DNA of 64,000 nucleotides from Ignavibacteria bacterium (GTDB lineage Bacteria; Bacteroidota; Ignavibacteria; Ignavibacteriales; Melioribacteraceae): NCBI GenBank assembly GCA_009773205.1, contig WPAE01000004.1, positions 62,001 to 126,000 of the forward strand, read 5' to 3'. Shown piece by piece: positions 53,365 to 61,992 of this stretch (position 1 is its first letter; each line of letters starts with the position of its first letter). The notes under the pieces were generated by a model. It saw only the letters and a program-made list of their open reading frames with translations, ran no database searches and was not told where the DNA came from. The position numbers and the translations under genes were made by a program.

Positions 53365-53425
53365 GGTGAATTTGTGACTTGCAGCAGTAAAGCTCTTTGC
53401 CACGAGGACACGAGAACACAAAGGA
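53365..53425. repeat. CACNAAG-type repeat before the first permease gene
   Basis: TTTGTGACTT (53371-53380) and CCACGAGGACACGAGAACAC plus AAAGG (53399-53424) match the periodic repeat of the two preceding gaps. The permease ATG at 53431 follows AAGGAAAAGC, so the repeat may supply its ribosome-binding site. Confidence 0.5.
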
Positions 53426-53430
53426 AAAGC

Positions 53431-54537
53431 ATGAAACAGCTGCTTACATTTATTAAAAAAGAATTTCATCACATTTTACGCGATACGCGCTCTTTGTTAG
53501 TATTGCTTGCCTTGCCAATTGTCCAGCTTTTAATTTTTGGTTTCGCAATCACTAACGAAATAAGAAACTCCAACATTGCAATTTTAGATAACGCAAAAGA
53601 TGAAACAACACAAAAAATTATTACAAAAATAGAAAACAGTAAATATTTTGATATTGATAGGACACTGACAACAAACAACCAAATTGAAGAAGCGTTTAAG
53701 AGCGGCAAAATAAAATTGGCTGTCGTATTTCAAACTAATTTTCAAAACGTATTAGCTCACACAAACAAAGCGCAAGTTCAAATTATTGCTGACGCAACAG
53801 ATCCGAACCAAGCAACAACGCTGGCAAATTATGCCAACGCTATCATCATGGATTACCAAAATGATTTAAATGAAACGAACAAACCTCCATATACAATAAG
53901 TGCTGAAATACGGATGCTTTACAATCCAGAATTAAAAGGTGCTTACTCTTCAGTCCCCGGAGTGATGGGAATGATTCTTCTTTTAATCTCAACCATGATG
54001 ACCTCAATTTCTATCGTAAAAGAAAAAGAGTTGGGCACAATGGAAATACTTTTGGTTTCTCCGATAAAGCCGTTGATGATAATTTTAAGTAAAGTGGTTC
54101 CATACTTTGTGATATCGCTTGTAAACATCGCAACAATTTTGCTGTTAAGTGTTTTTGTGTTGGGAATGCCGATTCAAGGAAGCCTTTTCTTATTGATTGT
54201 TGTTACTGTTCTTTACTTAATATGTGCGCTTTCTTTAGGAATATTAATTTCTACCGTAACGGAATCTCAGCTTGCAGCAATGCTTCTTTCTTTGCTCGGA
54301 TTAATGCTTCCGGTTGTAATGCTAAGTGGTTATGCTTTTCCAATTGCAAACATGCCGGTTGTATTGCAAGCGCTTAGCAATATAGTCCCTGCTAAGTGGT
54401 ACATCATTTTGGTAAAGTCGGTAATGATTAAAGGATTAGGGCTTTCCGCCATTTGGAATGAAGTCTTGATTTTAACCGCGATGACAATATTTTTTCTTTT
54501 TGTCAGCTTAAAAAGATTTAAGATTAGGCTGCAATGA
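53431..54537 (+). CDS. ABC-2 type permease 1 (YbhS/YbhR-like)
   Basis: 368 residues. One N-terminal helix (LVLLALPIVQLLIFGFAI), a large periplasmic domain (about 40-170), then five helices including GVMGMILLLISTMMTSISIVKEKELGTMEILLVSPIKPLMIILSK, the conserved ABC-2 motif, and ESQLAAMLLSLLGLMLPVVMLSGYAFPIANMP. It forms the membrane channel together with the next gene, which it overlaps by 4 bp (ATGA). Confidence 0.92.
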   Translation: MKQLLTFIKKEFHHILRDTRSLLVLLALPIVQLLIFGFAITNEIRNSNIAILDNAKDETTQKIITKIENSKYFDIDRTLTTNNQIEEAFKSGKIKLAVVFQTNFQNVLAHTNKAQVQIIADATDPNQATTLANYANAIIMDYQNDLNETNKPPYTISAEIRMLYNPELKGAYSSVPGVMGMILLLISTMMTSISIVKEKELGTMEILLVSPIKPLMIILSKVVPYFVISLVNIATILLLSVFVLGMPIQGSLFLLIVVTVLYLICALSLGILISTVTESQLAAMLLSLLGLMLPVVMLSGYAFPIANMPVVLQALSNIVPAKWYIILVKSVMIKGLGLSAIWNEVLILTAMTIFFLFVSLKRFKIRLQ

Positions 54538-55652
54538 GAACCCTGTTATTTTTACTTCGTAAAGAATTTTTACAAATCTTTCGCAACAAACTAATCTTGC
54601 GGTTGATCTTTGTTATGCCGGTTTTTCAGCTCCTTCTTCTGCCCTATGCCGCAAATTATGAAATGAAAAACATTTTATTAAGCGTTGTTGATCACGATCA
54701 TTCAGAGTATTCACGCAAGATGGTTGATAAAATAACCGCTTCTGGCTATTTCAAGTTGGTTAATGTTTCTCAGACCTATGATGATGCACTTAAACTAATA
54801 GAAAAAGATAAAGCCGATTTAATTCTCGAGATTCCTCAAAACTTTGAGAAAGATTTAATTAGAGAAGATCAAACTATGGTAATGATTTCTGCAAATGCAA
54901 TTAACGGACAAACAGCCGGACTTGCTGTTTCTTATTCCAACTCAATCATCCGTGATTTCATTAACGATATCAGTGCAGAATGGATTCAGCAGCCAAGATT
55001 AAATCCGCAACCGCTAATTGAAGTAACAAGTTCAAACTGGTTTAATCCACAAATGAACTACAAATATTTTATAGTCCCCGGCGTTTTGGCTTTGTTAGTT
55101 ACATTGGTTGGATTCATACTAACATCTTTAAATATTGTAAAGGAAAAAGAAGCCGGAACAATTGAACAACTAAATGTTACGCCAATAAAAAAATATCAAT
55201 TCATACTTGGCAAACTTATTCCATTTTGGATTTTGGGGATGGTCGTTCTCTCAATCGGCTTTCTCGTTAGTTTTCTTTTTTATGGAATCTTTCCCGCAGG
55301 CAGTTTGGTTGTTGGATTTCTATTTGCCGGGATTTACCTTATTGCACTTCTCGGTTTTGGTTTACTTACTTCTACGTTTGCAGAGTCTCAGCAGCAAGCA
55401 ATGTTCGTTGCATATTTTTTTATGATGATTTTTGTTTTACTCGGAGGACTGTTTGCGCCGATAGAAAACATGCCGGACTGGGCAAAATATTTAACTTATA
55501 TAAATCCAGTTGGCTATTTAATTGATGCGATGAGAATGTTAATTCTTAAAGGAAGCAGCTTTTGGGATTTACGTATGCACTTTTTAATTGTGTTGGGTTT
55601 TGCTGTTTTGTTTAACACTTTAGCAATTTTGAATTATAAAAAGACAACGTAA
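54534..55652 (+). CDS. ABC-2 type permease 2 (YbhR-like)
   Basis: 372 residues, same layout as permease 1: helix LILRLIFVMPVFQLLLLPYAA, periplasmic domain, then VPGVLALLVTLVGFILTSLNIVKEKEAGTIEQLNVTPIKKYQFILGKL and ESQQQAMFVAYFFMMIFVLLGGLFAPIENMPDWAKYLTYINPVGYLIDAMR. Last gene of the operon. With its partner, two ATPases, fusion protein and TolC it completes a tripartite exporter of the YbhGFSR kind; substrates of relatives include drugs and cations, but here they are unknown. Confidence 0.93.
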   Translation: MRTLLFLLRKEFLQIFRNKLILRLIFVMPVFQLLLLPYAANYEMKNILLSVVDHDHSEYSRKMVDKITASGYFKLVNVSQTYDDALKLIEKDKADLILEIPQNFEKDLIREDQTMVMISANAINGQTAGLAVSYSNSIIRDFINDISAEWIQQPRLNPQPLIEVTSSNWFNPQMNYKYFIVPGVLALLVTLVGFILTSLNIVKEKEAGTIEQLNVTPIKKYQFILGKLIPFWILGMVVLSIGFLVSFLFYGIFPAGSLVVGFLFAGIYLIALLGFGLLTSTFAESQQQAMFVAYFFMMIFVLLGGLFAPIENMPDWAKYLTYINPVGYLIDAMRMLILKGSSFWDLRMHFLIVLGFAVLFNTLAILNYKKTT

Positions 55653-55702
55653 AAAACCGCCTCAAAAGTTAAATCTGCAAATTATTGTATTTTTTCGTTT
55701 TC

Positions 55703-55857
55703 CTAAGACATGCTTTTTCCCACTAAACATGCAAGATTAATTAGCTCGGTTAACTCACCAATTGCTTCAAGATTAATTTTGCAAACTATGTTACAAATAT
55801 TAAATCTCCATCTTTATTTACCGCTATTTCTAAAAAGCAGCCAACTATAAAACTGTT
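55703..55857 (-). pseudogene. Possible decayed coding sequence
   Basis: On the minus strand one frame ending at 55786 reads SNSFIVGCFLEIAVNKDGDLIFVT and stop; a second frame ending at 55703 reads CKINLEAIGELTELINLACLVGKSMS and stop. Both look protein-like, with a frameshift between. No start or family was found, so chance is possible. The rest of 55653-56283 holds repeats only. Confidence 0.2.
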
Positions 55858-55863
55858 ACTTAA

Positions 55864-55880
55864 GGGCGGCTCTAAAAACA
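55864..55880. repeat. Solo end of the MITE-like family
   Basis: GGGCGGCTCTAAAAAC (55864-55879) preceded by TTAA matches the left end of the MITE-like copies. No matching right end was found before 56280, so this is probably a truncated copy. Confidence 0.45.
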
Positions 55881-55931
55881 TTGTTACAGAATGGATAGCG
55901 CCAAATATTGGACTTGTAAAAGCAAAAATTG

Positions 55932-56061
55932 AACCCAAAAAATTCATTAGAAACTGAATTTTTTGCCGAAGGCCGTCCCGAAAATCGGGACGGGGTTAAC
56001 CCCGACAAGCATGGTAAGATTTTAATTGTCTGGCAAATTTTCCTAATGGAAAATTTGGGTT
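55932..56061. repeat. AACCC...GGGTT inverted-repeat element, copy B
   Basis: Starts AACCCAAAAAATTCATTAGA and ends CCTAATGGAAAATTTGGGTT, identical or nearly so to copy A (42308-42544). It shares the central GCCGAAGGCC, TCCCGAAAATCGGGA and CGGGGTTAACCCCG hairpins. About 105 bp shorter than copy A, so one has gained or lost internal modules. Confidence 0.65.
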
Positions 56062-56333
56062 GAAATTAAAGGCGGCGGAATTATGGGCTTTGTGCGAGAT
56101 ATTTTAGGCTAAGGAACAATTGAATCTGTTCTCAAAGAAATAAAAAATTAGAACTCCGTTTGTTTCAAGATACTCACTTTTGTAACACTCCAGCTTATAA
56201 TTTACATAGACTTAAAGGAGACTTTAGACAATCAAAATAAACGCACTGTATCGGAATTTGCAGAAATAAGTGTCTCAATTAATTGAATCTTTTTCTTAAC
56301 TTAGTTGTAAGAATCAAAAAAAATGGAGTGTTA

Positions 56334-57341
56334 ATGGAAGGAGTTTTCCTTTTTCCTTTTGCGGATTACTGGTCGTTTTACGTGGGTTTTACATTATTTG
56401 TTTTAGCTTTACTTGCGCTCGATCTTGGCGTTTTTCATAGAGAAGCGCACGAAGTAAGCTTCAAAGAATCTTTAACCTGGAGCATTGTTTGGATTTCCCT
56501 CGCACTGGTTTTCAATTTCATATTCTATAAATATGCCGGCTGGAAGTTTGAAACCGATGAGCGTCTGCTCGCTATTCCCGGCTTCGACCCTCAATCTGCA
56601 GCAAAGCAAGTTGGTCTAGAATTTTTAACGGGTTTTATAGTAGAAAAAACTTTAGCAGTTGATAACATTTTTGTCTTTGTTGTAGTATTCAGCTTTTTTG
56701 CCATACCACTAAAGTATCAGCATAGAGTTTTGTTTTTTGGCATTATAGGCGCTCTTATTTTTAGAATTATATTTATAGCAATGAGTTCAATGCTTCTTCA
56801 GTACCATTGGGTTGTAATATTCTTCGGCGTATTTCTAATCATAACCGGTTTTAAAATTATTTTTGCGCCCGAAAAACCGATGGACCCTGAAAAAAACCCG
56901 GTAATTAAATTATTCCGAAAAATCTTTCCTGTTACGCCAAAAATAGAAGGGCAAAAATTCTTTATCCGCAAGGATGGTGTTCTGTATGCAACTCCTTTAA
57001 TGATAGCACTTCTTTTTATTGAAGTCTCAGACATAATCTTTGCAGTAGATTCTGTTCCTGCAATTTTTGCCATAACAAAAGAACCGCTAATTGTGTTTAC
57101 CTCTAACGTGTTCGCTATACTTGGCTTGCGCGCTTTGTTTTTTATGCTTGCCGGCGTTGTTAACAAATTTAAGTATTTGAAATACGGGTTGGGAGTTGTA
57201 CTAGTATTTGTTGGTTTAAAAATGGCTTGGCTCAACAATGCCTTCGGCGGTAAGTTTCCTATTTCTTGGTCGTTGATAATTATCCTATCTATTATCACAA
57301 TCTCTATAGTTTACTCTCTTATTAAGACCAAAAAAGAATAG
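56334..57341 (+). CDS. TerC-family integral membrane protein
   Basis: 335 residues from the ATG at 56334, which has GGAG 6 nt upstream; an earlier ATG-less extension is unlikely. Nine or so helices with TerC/Alx text: LLALDLGVFHREAHEVSFKESLTWSIVWISLALVFN, FLTGFIVEKTLAVDNIFVFVVVFSFF, VLFFGIIGALIFRIIFIA, and PLMIALLFIEVSDIIFAVDSVPAIFAITKEPLIVFTSNVFAILGLRALFFML. The acidic residues in EKTLAVDN and EVSDIIFAVDS are typical metal-site candidates; relatives export manganese. A hairpin terminator follows. Confidence 0.95.
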   Translation: MEGVFLFPFADYWSFYVGFTLFVLALLALDLGVFHREAHEVSFKESLTWSIVWISLALVFNFIFYKYAGWKFETDERLLAIPGFDPQSAAKQVGLEFLTGFIVEKTLAVDNIFVFVVVFSFFAIPLKYQHRVLFFGIIGALIFRIIFIAMSSMLLQYHWVVIFFGVFLIITGFKIIFAPEKPMDPEKNPVIKLFRKIFPVTPKIEGQKFFIRKDGVLYATPLMIALLFIEVSDIIFAVDSVPAIFAITKEPLIVFTSNVFAILGLRALFFMLAGVVNKFKYLKYGLGVVLVFVGLKMAWLNNAFGGKFPISWSLIIILSIITISIVYSLIKTKKE

Positions 57342-57357
57342 CACTCACTTATGCAGA

Positions 57358-57390
57358 GGAAAATTATTCGTTAAAAGAGAATAATTTTCC
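57358..57390 (+). terminator. Hairpin terminator after the TerC gene
   Basis: GGAAAATTATTC (57358-57369) and GAATAATTTTCC (57379-57390) form a perfect 12-bp stem with a 9-nt loop; TTT follows. It is 17 bp after the stop. Confidence 0.65.
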
Positions 57391-57462
57391 TTTGCAATTT
57401 CCACAGCATTATATCATATTGCCCAACAAACTTCAAATTTCTTTTCAAAAAGGGTGTTGCGG

Positions 57463-58833
57463 ATGTCATTAAACAAATCTGGAAGAGAACAGTGGGGAAG
57501 TAAATTAGGATTCATTCTTGCCGCCGCCGGATCTGCAATTGGCTTAGGAAATATTTGGCGCTACCCTTATTTAGCAGGAGAAAACGGCGGGGCTGCTTTC
57601 ATTTTCGTTTACGTGTTGTGCGTTTTTGCTATTGGCATTCCGGTTTTGATTGCAGAAATTCTTATTGGGCGCACTACACAAAAAAATCCAGTCGGTGCAT
57701 TTAAAGCTCTAAGCAGTTCACGCTACTGGCCTGTAATTGGAGGAATGGGAGTTTTTGCCGGGTTCATAATTCTGTCTTTTTATTCTGTTGTTGCGGGCTG
57801 GTCGCTTGGTTATGTTGTTGAAGCAGTTAAAGGGAATTTTTATTTATACACAGCGCCAGATTCTGCGGGACAGCATTTTAATGATTTGATTGGCAATATT
57901 GGCTGGAGCGTTGGCTACTTGTCTTTATTTATGATTCTTACAATGCTCGTGGTTTACTTTGGTGTTCAAAAAGGAATTGAACGAGGCAGCAAAATTATGA
58001 TGCCGATGTTATTTGGTTTGATTATAATTGTTACTATTCAAGGTTTATCGCTCGAAGGATCATCTGCCGGTTTGTCATATCTATTTAATCCCGATTTCAG
58101 TAAAATAAACGGCAAAGTAGTTTTAGCTGCTTTAGGGCAGGCTTTCTTTTCGCTGAGCTTAGGTATGGGCGCAATGCTCACTTACGGAAGCTATCTTAAA
58201 AAGAAAGATAACATTCCCTCTTCAGCAGTGTGGGTAGCTGTTTTAGATACAAGCATTGCCATTATTGCAGGCATTGCAATTTTTACAGTTGTGTTTGCAA
58301 CCAATCAAAGCCCCGATGTTGGACCAAGCCTAATTTTTAGAACACTACCAGCGGTGCTAACACAAATTCCTGGAGGATATATCTTTTCGATTCTCTTTTT
58401 TATTGCTTTAGTATTGGCGGCTTTAACTTCAACGGTCTCCTTGCTCGAAGTTGTTACAGCCTATTTCGTTGATGAAAAGAAGTGGAAAAGAAAAAAAGCA
58501 GTTTTGATTTTTGGATTTGTTTGTTTACTGCTGGGCATTCCAAGCGCATTATCTTTTAATGTGTTTGCAAATTCTAAAATTTTCGGACTAAATTTCTTCG
58601 GGCTTACAGAGTTTATTGCTTCAAACCTGCTGTTGCCTATTGGTGGTTTTTTTATTGCAATTTTTGTTGGCTGGGTTTGGAATAAGGCTATTGTACGCGC
58701 AGGTGTTATTGAGGGAGCCGAAGACAGCTTTGGTAAGTATCCGTGGCTACTTATAACATGGGAAATTGTGTTAAAATATATTGCTCCAATTTTAATTTTT
58801 ATCGTCTTGTTAAGCTCTATAGGAATAATTTAA
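57463..58833 (+). CDS. Sodium-dependent neurotransmitter:sodium symporter-family transporter
   Basis: 456 residues from the ATG at 57463 with AAAGGG upstream. The N-terminus WGSKLGFILAAAGSAIGLGNIWRYPYLAGENGGAAFIFVYVLCV is the NSS/LeuT signature, forming part of the sodium and substrate sites. About 12 helices follow, including GQAFFSLSLGMGAMLTYGSYL. Bacterial members import amino acids (tryptophan, tyrosine, leucine and others); the substrate is not resolvable here. It precedes another sodium-linked amino acid carrier by 34 bp. Confidence 0.95.
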   Translation: MSLNKSGREQWGSKLGFILAAAGSAIGLGNIWRYPYLAGENGGAAFIFVYVLCVFAIGIPVLIAEILIGRTTQKNPVGAFKALSSSRYWPVIGGMGVFAGFIILSFYSVVAGWSLGYVVEAVKGNFYLYTAPDSAGQHFNDLIGNIGWSVGYLSLFMILTMLVVYFGVQKGIERGSKIMMPMLFGLIIIVTIQGLSLEGSSAGLSYLFNPDFSKINGKVVLAALGQAFFSLSLGMGAMLTYGSYLKKKDNIPSSAVWVAVLDTSIAIIAGIAIFTVVFATNQSPDVGPSLIFRTLPAVLTQIPGGYIFSILFFIALVLAALTSTVSLLEVVTAYFVDEKKWKRKKAVLIFGFVCLLLGIPSALSFNVFANSKIFGLNFFGLTEFIASNLLLPIGGFFIAIFVGWVWNKAIVRAGVIEGAEDSFGKYPWLLITWEIVLKYIAPILIFIVLLSSIGII

Positions 58834-58867
58834 TTAACTAATTCACCAAGTCAAATTTTTGAGGAAC

Positions 58868-60469
58868 ATGAAAAAATCTACTGCGGGCATTATTGCGCTT
58901 ATAATAATCTTCGGTATGTTCATTTTTGGCGGGCGTCCATTTTTTGAAACTGTGTGGGAATTCCCAGGCAATTTTGAATCAATTAAAAACTTTCCAAGCG
59001 CTGCTGTGCCGCTTGGCTCTATTCCGCTAATACTTCTATTGCTTTTAGGCACTGGCGTTTTTATCACCATTAAATTGATGCTGCCTCAGTTTAGGTACTT
59101 TTGGCACGGAATAAAAGTTACCGCCGGAACTTATGATGATCCTAACGATGCAGGTGATCTTAACCATTTCAAAGCTCTTTCAACTGCCATTTCTGCAACC
59201 GTTGGAATTGGCAATATTGCCGGCGTTGCAACAGCAATTTATTACGGAGGTCCGGGCGCGCTCTTTTGGATGTGGATAAGCGCATTTTTTGGAATGTCCC
59301 TAAAGTTTGCAGAGTGTTCCCTCGCTTTAAAGTACAGAGATATTTTGCCGGATGGTTCTGCAGCAGGCGGACCAATGTACACTATTGAAAAAGGATTGGG
59401 ACCAAAGTGGAAATGGATGGCAATTCTGTTTGCCGCTTTTGCTGTTATTTGTTCTTACGCAACAGGCAATGCAATTCAATCTTTCACTCTTTCAGATCAA
59501 ATTTATTCCGAAGTAACACAAATTGTTGGCACTACATCTTGGCTTACTGTTCAGCATCACCTCTTTGAAGGATTTGATGTTTCTATTGTTCATTTGATCA
59601 ATGGAATTGTGATAGCTTTTTTGGTTGCTTTAGTAATTATTGGCGGTATTAAAAGAATTGGCAATGTAACTGGTATTCTTTCACCCGTTATGGCTGTATT
59701 TTATTTCTTAGCTGGTGTAACTGTTTTAATTTCCAATTTGCCACATTTAATACCTGGTATTGGTTTGATATTAGACAGCGCATTTAATCCACCGGCTGCA
59801 GTTGCCGGCGCCGCTGGCGGAACATTTTTAGTTTTCTTAAACACAATGCTATGGGGTATTAAACGCGGTTTGTACTCTAACGAAGCTGGGCAAGGAAGCG
59901 CACCGATTGCACACTCAACGGCAAAAACAAAATATGGCGTTCGCGAAGGTTCAGTTGCCCTTTTAGAACCATTTATTGATACAATAATTATATGTTCAAT
60001 AACAGGACTTGTAATTATCTCTACAGATGCTTGGCATCATACATTATTTTATAAAACTTATATAGATCCAAATTTTACTGGACAGCTTTATAATTCGAGC
60101 CTGTTAACATCTTATGCATTTAAACTCGGTTTGGAATGGCTATTTCCTTACGGAGATAAAATTGTAACTATCGGAGTTTTGCTGTTTGCTGTTTCTACAA
60201 TTATCAGCTGGTCTTATTACGGAGATAGAGCTTCTTTCTATCTTTTTGGACAAAAAGCAATTAAGCCATATAAATGGGGATTTGTTCTCTTTGTTTTTAT
60301 TGGCGCAATTGCAGAGCTGGAAACTATTTGGGCTTTTGGCGATGCGGCGCTTGGGTTTATGTCCGCACCAAACTTAATTTCAATAATTCTTCTTTCCGGA
60401 GTGTTAAGAAAAGATGTTAGAGAATATTTTTCGATGAAACATGTGCCGTATAAGGATAGAAAGAAGTAA
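58868..60469 (+). CDS. Alanine/glycine:cation symporter (AGCS) family protein
   Basis: 533 residues from the ATG at 58868, preceded by GAGGAAC. AGCS motifs: HFKALSTAISATVGIGNIAGVATAIYYGGPGALFWMWISAFFGMSLKFAECSLALKYR, GGPMYTIEKGLG, GIKRGLYSNEAGQGSAPIAHSTAKT and LLEPFIDTIIICSITGLVII. It moves alanine or glycine with sodium or protons. The N-terminus (STAGIIALIIIFGMFIFGG) is an extra helix. Co-directional with the NSS gene, ends in a strong terminator. Confidence 0.95.
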   Translation: MKKSTAGIIALIIIFGMFIFGGRPFFETVWEFPGNFESIKNFPSAAVPLGSIPLILLLLLGTGVFITIKLMLPQFRYFWHGIKVTAGTYDDPNDAGDLNHFKALSTAISATVGIGNIAGVATAIYYGGPGALFWMWISAFFGMSLKFAECSLALKYRDILPDGSAAGGPMYTIEKGLGPKWKWMAILFAAFAVICSYATGNAIQSFTLSDQIYSEVTQIVGTTSWLTVQHHLFEGFDVSIVHLINGIVIAFLVALVIIGGIKRIGNVTGILSPVMAVFYFLAGVTVLISNLPHLIPGIGLILDSAFNPPAAVAGAAGGTFLVFLNTMLWGIKRGLYSNEAGQGSAPIAHSTAKTKYGVREGSVALLEPFIDTIIICSITGLVIISTDAWHHTLFYKTYIDPNFTGQLYNSSLLTSYAFKLGLEWLFPYGDKIVTIGVLLFAVSTIISWSYYGDRASFYLFGQKAIKPYKWGFVLFVFIGAIAELETIWAFGDAALGFMSAPNLISIILLSGVLRKDVREYFSMKHVPYKDRKK

Positions 60470-60494
60470 ATAATTTTTCTTTGTATGGTTACAA

Positions 60495-60524
60495 GAGGCT
60501 GCTGCGGGCAGCCTCTTTGTTTTT
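60495..60524 (+). terminator. Rho-independent terminator after the AGCS gene
   Basis: GAGGCTGC (60495-60502) and GCAGCCTC (60508-60515) with a TGCGG loop, followed by TTTGTTTTT. Confidence 0.92.
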
Positions 60525-60579
60525 AAAGAAACATTGCGCTTTGTTTTGTGAGCAAATGAAATTTCCTTATTTTTGCCCC

Positions 60580-60652
60580 GCATCCATAGCTCAGCTGGTA
60601 GAGCATCTGACTCTTAATCAGCAGGTCGCCGGTTCGAATCCGGCTGGATGCA
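60580..60652 (+). tRNA. tRNA-Lys (anticodon CTT)
   Basis: 73 nt with a complete cloverleaf: acceptor GCATCCA pairing with TGGATGC, D-arm GCTC-AGCTGGTA-GAGC, anticodon loop CTCTTAA (anticodon CTT, reading AAG), variable AGGTC, T-arm GCCGG-TTCGAAT-CCGGC, discriminator A. The 27-43 pair (T-C) is a mismatch. CCA is not encoded (CGA follows). A terminator lies 4 nt downstream. Confidence 0.95.
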
Positions 60653-60656
60653 CGAG

Positions 60657-60690
60657 AAACCCCGAATTTGTAATGAATTTGGGGTTTTTT
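60657..60690 (+). terminator. Terminator after tRNA-Lys
   Basis: AAACCCC (60657-60663) pairs with GGGG (60681-60684) and the first Ts of TTTTTT; inner AATT/AATT pairing extends it. T-run to 60690. Confidence 0.8.
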
Positions 60691-60967
60691 GCTTTCTATT
60701 TTCTCTTTTTCTATCGGATATTATTACTACTTGTATGCACTCTAAATGTACTTTTCAAATTTGTGCATTGAAAATAATCATGTTTGTTATATAAGCCCCA
60801 AACTCGAGTTTATAGCAGAACATTTATGAGCCTACTATAAAAAGGTATTTCGGATGAAAAAATGCTTTGATTATTGCTCAAATTCAAAGTGCAAAAACTC
60901 AATTTGAGGCTTTTTAGAGAAATATTTACTGTTAGGTATTTTGTCCGTTTACTATACCTAGAGTTAA

Positions 60968-61068
60968 GGGCGCCTCTAAAAATATCAATTTCCTTTGCGG
61001 GCTTTCCTTTTTCTTTGTCCTGCTTTGCGGGATGAAATATTTTAAAACAAAAGTTTTTAGAGGTGCCA
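60968..61068. mobile_element. MITE-like element, copy 5
   Basis: Ends GGGCGCCTCTAAAAA (60968-60982) and TTTTTAGAGGTGCCA (61054-61068), flanked by TTAA on both sides (60964-60967, 61069-61072). The interior has inverted CAAAG-periodic text (CCTTTGCGGGCTTTCC, CTTTGTCC, GCTTTGCGGG). No ORF. The gap 60691-61131 otherwise shows only a TGAGCCTACTATAAAAA end at about 60827. Confidence 0.68.
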
Positions 61069-61131
61069 TTAAATAAAGTGTGGATAAATTTTTTCTGTTT
61101 TTCAATACTGCTAATTTTATCTCCGGCTGGT

Positions 61132-61665
61132 TTAGTTATCGAAGACTCTTCTCAAATCGAAAATTGATACACCGTAAGCTACTGCAACATTTAGCGATTG
61201 CTTTGTACCGAATTGAGGAATCTCGAGCGAGAAATCGCATAAATCTAACAAGTCTTGAGAAACCCCGGTTATTTCATTGCCAACAATTAGTGCAATGGGA
61301 AAATTAATTTTAGAAAAGTTGTAATTGGTAAGACTGCTTTCAGTAAGTTCTAATGCGCCAATTTTTATTCCATTAGATTTCAGTTTTGCGATAAGCACTT
61401 TTGCATCTTTAACATACTCCCAATCAACGCTTTTTTCTGAGCCAAGAGCTGTTTTAAGAACTTCCTTTTTAAGCGGAGATGGTGTATAGCCGCAAAGGAA
61501 AAGTTTTTCAATCATTGCGCCATCGGAAGTACGAAAAATAGAACCAACATTGTAACTGCTTCTAATGCTGTCTAAGATAACATAAACAGGAAGCTTTTTT
61601 ACTTGGTCAAGATTCTCTAAAGAGTTTCTGTTTAGCGAAATTTCTTCGTGAGTAAGTTTACGCAT
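61132..61665 (-). CDS. SpoU/TrmH-family RNA 2'-O-methyltransferase
   Basis: 177 residues, the short single-domain type. SPOUT motifs: motif 1 VILDSIRSSYNVGSIFRTSDGAMIEKLFLCGYTP, motif 2 FPIALIVGNEITGVSQDLLDLCD and motif 3 LEIPQFGTKQSLNVAVAYGVSIFDL, which form the trefoil-knot SAM site. It methylates a ribose in tRNA or rRNA; the target is not clear. It begins 3 bp after the SMR transporter on the same strand. Confidence 0.92.
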   Translation of the reverse strand: MRKLTHEEISLNRNSLENLDQVKKLPVYVILDSIRSSYNVGSIFRTSDGAMIEKLFLCGYTPSPLKKEVLKTALGSEKSVDWEYVKDAKVLIAKLKSNGIKIGALELTESSLTNYNFSKINFPIALIVGNEITGVSQDLLDLCDFSLEIPQFGTKQSLNVAVAYGVSIFDLRRVFDN

Positions 61666-61668
61666 AGA

Positions 61669-61992
61669 TTAATTTGTTTTGTAGGTTAGCTTTAATCCGA
61701 TAATACCAACAACAATTAAGAAAATGAAAAAGATTCTAATCAAGTCTCTCGGTTCGTTGAAATAGATCATACCATAAACTGCTGTGCCTACAGCGCCAAT
61801 TCCAGTCCATACAGCATAAGCAGTGCCAATTGGCAAAGATTTTACGCCCAATGAAAGAAACACAAAACTTAGAATCATAGCTATTATTGTAAAGATTGAA
61901 GGGCGGAGCTGTGTAAATCCATCAGAATATTTAAGCCCAACCGCCCAGCTAATTTCGAATATTGATGCAATAAAAATGTAAAACCAGTTCAT
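61669..61992 (-). CDS. Small multidrug resistance (SMR) family transporter, SugE/Gdx-like
   Basis: 107 residues with four helices. The first helix has the essential glutamate in FIASIFEISWAVGLKYSDGF; AYAVWTGIGAVGTAVYGMIYFNEP is the conserved second signature; the last helix is FIFLIVVGIIGLKLTY. SMR proteins exchange protons for guanidinium or quaternary amines; the WAVGLKYS text is closer to the SugE/Gdx type than EmrE, which I hold loosely. No guanidine riboswitch was recognised upstream. Its start overlaps a 29-codon ORF. Confidence 0.9.
   Translation of the reverse strand: MNWFYIFIASIFEISWAVGLKYSDGFTQLRPSIFTIIAMILSFVFLSLGVKSLPIGTAYAVWTGIGAVGTAVYGMIYFNEPRDLIRIFFIFLIVVGIIGLKLTYKTN

Noticed and set aside
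60481-60771. Plus-strand 96-codon ORF
   Set aside because: It runs through a terminator, the tRNA-Lys gene and the tRNA terminator; a chance open frame.
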